Source: UBA1926 sp002337215 (GTDB lineage Bacteria; Planctomycetota; Phycisphaerae; Phycisphaerales; UBA1924). From it: DNA of 64,000 bases. Where the stretch lies: assembly GCA_963973795.1 (NCBI GenBank), contig CAXBAF010000009.1:1-64000 (forward strand), in the 5' to 3' direction. Shown here piece after piece: positions 58,439 through 64,000 of the stretch. Within the stretch, counting starts at the first letter, position 1. Each line of letters opens with the position of its first letter. The position numbers were made by a program, and so were the translations under genes. The notes under the pieces were generated by a model. It was given only the letters and a program-made list of their open reading frames with translations, had not been told where the DNA came from and did no database searches.

Positions 58439-59928
58439 TCGGTGGACTCCACCTCGATCGCGAGCCGGCCCATGAGCGGCGCGAGTTCGACGAGGGCGTT
58501 CGCGCGGCTGTCTCCGGCGAGGGCGTGCGTTCCCAGCGCGATGTGCGTCGCGGTCAGGGGGCGTGCCTCAGGGAGCGTCGCGTCGAGGTCCACCCAGCGG
58601 GAGCCCGCTTCGGGGTTGCGTTCGTCGATGGGCAGCAGTGCCTGGGTCCACATGTGGTAGCCGAAGATGTCTTTACCGCCCGCGAACCGATCGGCGTAGA
58701 TGAGCCCGCTCACGACGCGGGATGGGATGCCTTCGGCGCGGAGCATCGCGGCGAGGAGCACGGCGTGCTCGGTGCAGTCGCCTTCCCGGGTCCGGGCGGT
58801 CTCGGCGGCGGAGGCGAAGCCGACGGACAGGTCCTTCGAGCGGATGTGGCGGTGGGCCGCTCGGCGAAGGTCTTCGGCTCTGGTCGGCACGCTGTCGGGC
58901 GAACCTCTGAGCGCTGCGGTCGCGAGTTCGATCACGCGCGGGTCCGCGGAGGTGACCATCGCGGACGATTCGGTGAACGCGGGGTTGTCGAGATCGCTCG
59001 CCGGGGCGGGCGTGCTGGTGTGCTCGAGGCTGCGGGTCACGCGGACGGAGGCGTCGTCGATCCGTTCGGCGGTTTGCGACCCGGCAGTGGGGATGTCCGG
59101 GAGCGTGCCGCTGGTTGCGCGGAGGACGTAGGTTCCCTTCGAACTCGAATAGGCGTTGCGGATCGGGCGGTCGGGCGAGATGAAGAGGCTTGCCATCATC
59201 TCGGGCGGGTCGAGGTCGGATCTGGCGAGTTGTTCATCGGCGGCGATCACCGCGATCTTCATCGCGCCCATCGAGAGCTCGCTCCGGAGGAGTGTGCCGT
59301 CGTCGCTGATGAACTCGGTGCCCACGCTATCGGGGTAGATCGATGATTCGGAGCGGCAGCGGATCGCCTCGATGTCGCGTCCCAGGACCTCGATGATCTC
59401 GCGGGAGAAGCCTGAACGCGTGGTCACGATCGGCTCCAAGCCGTTGAGTGGATCGATTGTGCGGACGGTGATCCGGTCGGCGTCCGCCGCAAGACGCGCC
59501 GCGGTGAAACGTCCTGCGGCTGCGGGGGGCAGCCAGGACCCCTCGGGGTTCGGGAGCGATTTTTCGATTCGTTGAGCACCGGAGGTGGAGATCCAACGCA
59601 CGTTGTCTGGACCGAAGATCCAACGGTCCTCGGTCGGTGTGCCGCCGAGTTCTGACTTTGCGGTCATCTCGATCGGTTCGCCCGTCTCGGCTTCGACGAA
59701 TCGGGAGGACATCGTGAGTGTGACTTCGGTGGTCCCGCGTCGGATCGTGAGCCGGGACTCGGTGGTGGAGACGATCGTTCCGTCTTTGGTGTGCTCTCGT
59801 TCGACGGTCCACCCGGCTCGTTGGCCCTGCATCTCGAGGACGTACCACCGTTCGCCGGCCTCGCACGGCAGGGCGAGCGCGGTGAACACTGCCAGCAGTA
59901 TTGTTTGAGCGATCCGTGTCATCTGCAT
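58435..59928 (-). CDS. secreted transglutaminase-like protein
   Basis: The 497-residue product has a signal peptide (IAQTILLAVFTALALPCEA), a beta-rich N-terminal half and a C-terminal transglutaminase-like (papain-fold) domain. The Cys-His-Asp triad is visible in RTREGDCTEHAVLLAAMLRA, GYHMWTQALL and WVDLDATLPEA, so the active site looks complete. Bacterial members cleave or crosslink peptides or serve in cell-envelope remodelling; the target is unknown. Overlaps nnrD by 4 bases. Divergent from the TatD-like gene. Confidence 0.85.
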   Translation of the reverse strand: MQMTRIAQTILLAVFTALALPCEAGERWYVLEMQGQRAGWTVEREHTKDGTIVSTTESRLTIRRGTTEVTLTMSSRFVEAETGEPIEMTAKSELGGTPTEDRWIFGPDNVRWISTSGAQRIEKSLPNPEGSWLPPAAAGRFTAARLAADADRITVRTIDPLNGLEPIVTTRSGFSREIIEVLGRDIEAIRCRSESSIYPDSVGTEFISDDGTLLRSELSMGAMKIAVIAADEQLARSDLDPPEMMASLFISPDRPIRNAYSSSKGTYVLRATSGTLPDIPTAGSQTAERIDDASVRVTRSLEHTSTPAPASDLDNPAFTESSAMVTSADPRVIELATAALRGSPDSVPTRAEDLRRAAHRHIRSKDLSVGFASAAETARTREGDCTEHAVLLAAMLRAEGIPSRVVSGLIYADRFAGGKDIFGYHMWTQALLPIDERNPEAGSRWVDLDATLPEARPLTATHIALGTHALAGDSRANALVELAPLMGRLAIEVESTE

Positions 59929-59978
59929 CGCGACAGTCTATCGGTGACCGGCGACTGGCGAGGCGGTACCATCTCGCC

Positions 59979-60794
59979 TTGATTGATACACACTGCCATC
60001 TCACGTTCCCTGATTTCGCGGGCCGGCTCGACGGCATCATGGCGGATGCTGCCAGGGCCGGCGTGCACGGTGCGATCACGATTTCGACCTCGTCGGCGGA
60101 CTGCGGCGCGGCGCTGATGCTCGCCGAATCGCACGAACGCGTGTGGTGCTCATCGGGTGTTCACCCGCTTTACACAGACAAGGGAGAGCACGATTGGGAC
60201 GAGATCGAGCGTGTCGCTCGGCATCCTCGGTGCGTCGCGTGGGGTGAGCTCGGCCTGGACAATCACTACGACGAGCCCGCTCGCGAGATTCAGCGGCGGG
60301 TGCTCGCGGACCAGATTGCCCGGATCGAGGCGTGCCGGGTGGGTGGCGTTGACAAGCCGATCGTGGTTCACTGTCGACGGGCGGTTGAGGACTTGCTGCC
60401 GATCCTTCGCGCGAGCACGATCCCGGGCGATCGGTTCGTGTTCCATTGTTTTACGGAGATCCCCCAGCACGCGAGGCTGGTTCTCGACTTCGGGGCGATG
60501 ATCTCGTTCACGGGCGTTGCGACCTACAAGAACGCGCCGGAGGTTGCCGAGTCCGCGGCGTTGGTCCCGCTGGACCGGATCATGGTCGAGACCGATGCGC
60601 CGTACCTCAGCCCGGTTCCGCACCGGGGGAAGCGGCCTTGCGAGCCGGCGTATGCGATTCATACCGCGAAGTTTCTGGCAAAACGACGCGGTGAGCGCTG
60701 GAGTGACTTCCACGCCGCGATCGATGCCAACACGCACCGGTTCTTCGGGATCGACACCGGAGCCGCTGGGGCTCGCTCGGGAGAGACCTTGTGA
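59979..60794 (+). CDS. TatD family metal-dependent hydrolase
   Basis: TatD-like enzymes are metal-dependent nucleases. The 271-residue product has the metal-binding motif IDTHCHLTFPDF at the start, then CSSGVHPLYTD, AWGELGLDNHYD, PIVVHCRRAVEDL, FHCFTEIPQHAR and MVETDAPYLSPVPHRGKRPCEPAY. The start is TTG at 59979, chosen because it opens the conserved domain; the region just upstream is intergenic. It overlaps lgt by GTGA. Confidence 0.93.
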   Translation: MIDTHCHLTFPDFAGRLDGIMADAARAGVHGAITISTSSADCGAALMLAESHERVWCSSGVHPLYTDKGEHDWDEIERVARHPRCVAWGELGLDNHYDEPAREIQRRVLADQIARIEACRVGGVDKPIVVHCRRAVEDLLPILRASTIPGDRFVFHCFTEIPQHARLVLDFGAMISFTGVATYKNAPEVAESAALVPLDRIMVETDAPYLSPVPHRGKRPCEPAYAIHTAKFLAKRRGERWSDFHAAIDANTHRFFGIDTGAAGARSGETL

Positions 60795-61921
60795 TCACCC
60801 TTGCCGATGCCTGGCTGCATGATCTGAGCCCGATGGCGCTGCGGATCTCTGGGGGGATCGGCCTCCGGTGGTACGCGCTGTCGTACCTGCTCGGGTTCGT
60901 CCTGGGCGGGGCCGTTCTCCATCGGCTCAGTAAGCGGGGTCTCTGGGCGGTCCCGGCCGACCGGGTGCTCGACGCCGTCGTGCTGCTGGGCGTCGCGGTG
61001 ATCGTGGGGGGGCGGCTGGGGTACGTGTTGCTCTACCAGCCTTCTCTGCTCTGGACGTTCGAGCCGGGCTTCCCGTTCTGGGGCGTTGTCATGCTCAACA
61101 AGGGGGGCATGGCGAGCCACGGCGGGATGATCGGTGTCGCCTTTGCCGCATGGCGGATCTCGAAGGGGTTCCGCGATGAGGACGGCTCGCTCCGCGGGGC
61201 GTGTCCCGCGTTGCACGTGCTCGACGGACTCGTCCTTGTCGCGCCGATTGGGCTGTTCCTTGGTCGGATCGCCAACTTCATCAACGGTGAACTGCTCGGC
61301 AAGGTCGTCGCGAAAGCGGGAGAGACCTCGCCTGATTGGGCGGTCCGTTTCCCGCAGGAGCATCTGTCTGGGCACGCCTCGCCGCTGACGGACGCTCAGC
61401 AGGTCGATTTGGGCAGGCTCGTGATGGAGCACCGTCTTCCTGCAGATTCTGAGAGGTACTGGTTCGAGGACGCGTATCCGCGTGTGCTTGAGAAGCTTCA
61501 GTCGGGATCAGCGGGCGCGAGCCGAGAGATCGCGGAGCGTCTTGAGCCGCTGGTCTCGGCGCGGCATCCGTCTCAGCTCTATCAGGCGTTCGCGGAGGGA
61601 CTGGTGGTGTTGGTCGTGGTCTGGTTGGTTGCGCGAAAGCCGAGGGTGCCGGGGATTGTTGGGGCGTGGTTCCTGATCTCGTACGGGCTCGGGCGGATCG
61701 CGACGGAGTTCTGGCGTCTTCCCGACGATCATTTCACGGGGAAGGGGCTGCTCAATCTCGCGCAGCCACTGGGGCTCTCGCGGGGGCAGTGGCTTAGTGC
61801 CGGCATGGTCGCGTTCGGGGTAGGCTTGCTGGTCGTGCTCAGCAAGCGCGGCGGCACCGCGATGCTCGGCTGGGGTGCGAGGAATCAACTGACGGTGTCT
61901 CCTCCCGGTTCATCCGGCTGA
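60791..61921 (+). CDS. lgt: prolipoprotein diacylglyceryl transferase
   Basis: Lgt transfers diacylglycerol to the lipobox Cys of prolipoproteins in the inner membrane. The 376-residue product has the Lgt signature GGMASHGGMIGV, the GRIANFINGELLGK motif, RHPSQLYQAF, and RIATEFWRLPDDHF. An insert of about 90 hydrophilic residues between GELLGK and RHPSQL makes it longer than E. coli Lgt (291). GTG at 60791 overlaps the TatD-like gene by 4 bases. Many predicted lipoproteins in this window are its likely substrates. Confidence 0.95.
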   Translation: MITLADAWLHDLSPMALRISGGIGLRWYALSYLLGFVLGGAVLHRLSKRGLWAVPADRVLDAVVLLGVAVIVGGRLGYVLLYQPSLLWTFEPGFPFWGVVMLNKGGMASHGGMIGVAFAAWRISKGFRDEDGSLRGACPALHVLDGLVLVAPIGLFLGRIANFINGELLGKVVAKAGETSPDWAVRFPQEHLSGHASPLTDAQQVDLGRLVMEHRLPADSERYWFEDAYPRVLEKLQSGSAGASREIAERLEPLVSARHPSQLYQAFAEGLVVLVVVWLVARKPRVPGIVGAWFLISYGLGRIATEFWRLPDDHFTGKGLLNLAQPLGLSRGQWLSAGMVAFGVGLLVVLSKRGGTAMLGWGARNQLTVSPPGSSG

Positions 61922-62935
61922 GGCATCCGCCGGGTCCTCACTGTCTTCCTTGCCGAGACGGCCTACGGCGAGCGTCAGGAGTACGCCGGCCACGATCAGC
62001 CCGCTTGCGCCGGCGAGATGCCCGATGCCGGGCGTGAAGGAGCGCTCGGGCCAGTCCTTTGGGTCGATCTCCGCGAGTGATTCCTCGGTCAGGGTTTCGC
62101 CCTCGAACGTCTCGCCGACGGCGGGGGGGACACCTTCCTTGAACGGGTACAAGCCGGCGGGCGCGGCGATGAGCAATCCCAGCAGGAATCCGATTGTGGT
62201 CTTTTCGTAGCGGTGGAGCACGAACCGGAGGGCGTTGCCCACGATGGCGACACCGAGCACGACGCCGAGGCCAACTGGGATGAGCGTGCCCGCGCCATCG
62301 AACACTCCGCCGATGTCCGCCGCGGCCGCGGCCTTCACGGTGTCTTTGACAACGGAGATGATGTTCTCGTACTGCCCGAGGATCAAGAGCAGGTAGGCAC
62401 CCGAGATCCCGGGCAGGATCATCGCGCTCGCGCCCGCCATGCCGGCGAGGGTGAGCGCTGCCCAGTTTGCCTCTGACGCCGAACCACCCGCGCCGGCCGA
62501 TTGGAAGAGGACCAGGGCGATCATGACCGCGATTCCGCCGACGACGCCGGCGATCGCCGAGGGTGAGAGGGGCTTTGCCATTCTCCAGAGGATCGGCACA
62601 CCCCCCAGTGTCAGGCCGATGAACAGGCTGTACATCCCCCAGCGGAACTCGGCGAGCGCGAGTGAGATCAGCCCGGCGAGCCCGCCGATCGCGACGATTG
62701 CAGCGCCGATGATCGCCCCGAGCACGAGGATGGTGTCCCGCGAGAGCCGCAGGCGGGTCGCGTCGCTCACTGCGTCGATAAACCGCGTGTAGACGCCGGT
62801 TGCAACGAGCATCGTGCCCCCGCTGATCCCCGGGACGAGGTTGGCAAGGCCCATCAGCGCCCCGCCGAGGGCGGCGCGAGCAAGGAGCCCTCGGGTCAGC
62901 GGCGAGTGCGGTTCGGTTCGGGGTCGGTTGGGCAT
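61910..62935 (-). CDS. DUF368 membrane protein, probable polyprenyl-phosphate transporter
   Basis: Proteins of this family (PopT) were recently linked to recycling undecaprenyl phosphate across the membrane. The 341-residue product has eight or more helices and the duplicated motif ANLVPGISGGTMLVATG and AMILPGISGAYLLLILG. GVPILWRMAKPLSP and GFLLGLLIAAPAGLYPF are also typical. The ATG at 62935 has GGAGG upstream, which decides the start against longer frames. It ends overlapping lgt by 12 bases tail to tail. Confidence 0.9.
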   Translation of the reverse strand: MPNRPRTEPHSPLTRGLLARAALGGALMGLANLVPGISGGTMLVATGVYTRFIDAVSDATRLRLSRDTILVLGAIIGAAIVAIGGLAGLISLALAEFRWGMYSLFIGLTLGGVPILWRMAKPLSPSAIAGVVGGIAVMIALVLFQSAGAGGSASEANWAALTLAGMAGASAMILPGISGAYLLLILGQYENIISVVKDTVKAAAAADIGGVFDGAGTLIPVGLGVVLGVAIVGNALRFVLHRYEKTTIGFLLGLLIAAPAGLYPFKEGVPPAVGETFEGETLTEESLAEIDPKDWPERSFTPGIGHLAGASGLIVAGVLLTLAVGRLGKEDSEDPADASAG

Positions 62936-63034
62936 CGGTCCTCCGGCCGCGAGCATAGGCTGGATGCGAGCGATGGTGCCCGCTGCTGTGCGGTCCATTG
63001 AAACGGAACGCCTGAGGAGACGAAGACGAGCACG

Positions 63035-64000
63035 ATGGAGTGGATACGGATGAGCATTGCCCCGATCGCCCTGACATTGCTGTCAACCAGCATCAACCTG
63101 GCGGGATGCGTCGCTATTGACGCCCGCTCGGATGCCCGGTCCGTTGCATTCGATTCTGGCGGCAGAGTCGGCGACAAGGTTGGCGGGACGATCGAACTTT
63201 CGGGTGATACTCCGGTTTGGCCGCCTCGGTGGGGCGACGATGTCCCCGCTCTCGGCAAGGGCGTGATTGTCGAAATCGATGGTCCGCTCGACGCCTGGTC
63301 TCCCAGACGCCACGGCCCATGGCACAGCCGGGTCCCGAAGGGTGAGGATGCCGCGCAGGTCGCGACGCTCGCTCGCGGGAGACTCGATGGCGAGGGGTTT
63401 CAGTTTCGGATGGAGGGTGCGGGGGCGTTCGTGTTTGAGCGCGATCCCGATATTGCGGCCCCGGTGCCGGGTGACGCGATCGGGCGCAGCGAGCCCGCGA
63501 TGATGTTCGTGTTCGTTTCTGGGAGACCCGAGATCGACACCGTGCCCGCTGCGGGAGGGAGCCGGGGACCCCGGATCGCGATCGAGCGCACGTGGTTCGC
63601 GTTCTACGACCACCGTCGAGGGGGGACCCACGACCCGGAGGATTCGGGGCTCGGGACGGTCATGCTGCTTCCGGGCCTGTTTGGGATTCCCGAGCCCGTG
63701 ATCGATGTTGTGACCTCCGCGATGCGTCAGCGCGGCTGGAACGTGATCCGCATGCTCGCGCCGCCTTCACGGTTTGTCGAGCAGACGCAGATCGAGCTCG
63801 ACCCCGAGGACCCGGCCTCGCCGGCCGAGGCCGCGGGTGAGTTGATGCATCGGATCGCGGAGACGGCGTACGCCGCCCAGGCCGCGTGGGATCATGTGCT
63901 CGCTGAACGCCCGGCGCTTGCCGATCGCCCCAAGGTGGCGTTCGGCGGGAGCGGGGGCGCGCTCGCGCTGCCGGCTGTCGTTCGGAGGGACCACGCCCGG
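63035..64000 (+). CDS. lipoprotein with alpha/beta hydrolase-like domain, truncated by window end
   Basis: The frame opens at ATG 63035 (or 63050, which has GGAG about 9 bases upstream) and runs off the end of the window without a stop, so at least 322 residues. It has a lipoprotein signal (LTLLSTSINLAGC) and, in the last third, what looks like an alpha/beta hydrolase: VMLLPGLFGIPEPVIDVVTS, RGWNVIRMLAPPSR and the nucleophile-elbow-like FGGSGGALALPAV at the window edge. The preceding 170 residues are beta-rich. Acid and His residues would lie beyond the window. Confidence 0.75.
   Translation, partial: MEWIRMSIAPIALTLLSTSINLAGCVAIDARSDARSVAFDSGGRVGDKVGGTIELSGDTPVWPPRWGDDVPALGKGVIVEIDGPLDAWSPRRHGPWHSRVPKGEDAAQVATLARGRLDGEGFQFRMEGAGAFVFERDPDIAAPVPGDAIGRSEPAMMFVFVSGRPEIDTVPAAGGSRGPRIAIERTWFAFYDHRRGGTHDPEDSGLGTVMLLPGLFGIPEPVIDVVTSAMRQRGWNVIRMLAPPSRFVEQTQIELDPEDPASPAEAAGELMHRIAETAYAAQAAWDHVLAERPALADRPKVAFGGSGGALALPAVVRRDHAR

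Noticed and set aside
1..64000. CRISPR array, tRNA, rRNA or prophage
   Set aside because: No regularly spaced direct repeats with unique spacers, no tRNA T-loop/cloverleaf context and no phage structural genes were seen by eye. A tRNAscan or CRISPR search could still find something short.

Overview
The window is GC-rich chromosomal DNA from a Gram-negative bacterium, most likely a planctomycete of the class Phycisphaerae. Four points support this. Two secreted proteins end in the C-terminal, Cys-bounded, two-EF-hand module known as the GC-type dockerin, which is common in that group. One secreted protein ends in a PEP-CTERM-like tail (VPAPG, hydrophobic stretch, Arg cluster). The outer-membrane LPS genes lpxK and lptD are present. 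Several interspersed palindromes also match repeats I know from planctomycete genomes, including one that encodes GTGFQPV inside purL. The assignment is an inference; no rRNA or tRNA gene is visible.

Layout. 0.2-8.7 kb is a minus-strand block: an FtsX-type ABC exporter, an alpha/beta hydrolase, a GH3 enzyme, DinB-like and NRDE proteins, nuoH and rplS. 8.9-14.9 kb holds a Cys-cluster protein, a Dus enzyme, a 44-residue membrane protein, an SDR, a dockerin-tagged esterase, a zinc-ribbon membrane protein and a thiolase. 15-26 kb is mostly plus strand: an MscS channel, a CPBP protease, prpD, a LOG-family protein, prpB, lipoproteins, GNAT and PH-domain proteins; cinA and thiS lie on the minus strand. 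26.3-33.3 kb carries a lipoprotein and the envelope cluster maf - membrane protein - lpxK - lptD. 33.4-37 kb is an accessory zone: a nitrilase, an NTF2-like protein, an ORF carrying palindromes, a REP-associated transposase flanked by its probable REP palindromes, and a low-GC HTH/PD-(D/E)XK nuclease-like gene just behind sucC. 37-64 kb is housekeeping and envelope functions (sucC, pseudouridine synthase, BrkB, ACT, nuoB, SRAP, HNH, purH, ribE, ruvC, an NtrC-type regulator, purL, rnhA, nnrD, tatD-like, lgt, DUF368) interrupted by a HEAT-like gene and a second dockerin protein.

Themes. Purine synthesis is represented by purH and a purL with two fused PurS-like domains. PrpB and PrpD are two steps of the methylcitrate cycle. 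Respiratory complex I genes nuoH and nuoB lie 42 kb apart, outside any nuo operon. Lgt would lipidate the many lipoproteins here, and the ABC exporter resembles Lol-type lipoprotein sorting systems.

The most distinctive feature is a set of four palindromic repeat families. Family A surrounds the transposase at 35.5-36.3 kb and has a decayed copy at 12.9 kb. Family B has two copies at 12.95-13.03 kb and one in frame in purL. Family C has two copies in frame in the hypothetical ORF near 35.2 kb. Family D lies downstream of nuoB and of the NtrC-type gene. A further GTGFQPV-type palindrome is also in frame in purL. Strand composition changes abruptly from C-rich to G-rich on the plus strand near 33.59 kb, inside the nitrilase gene and next to this accessory zone.
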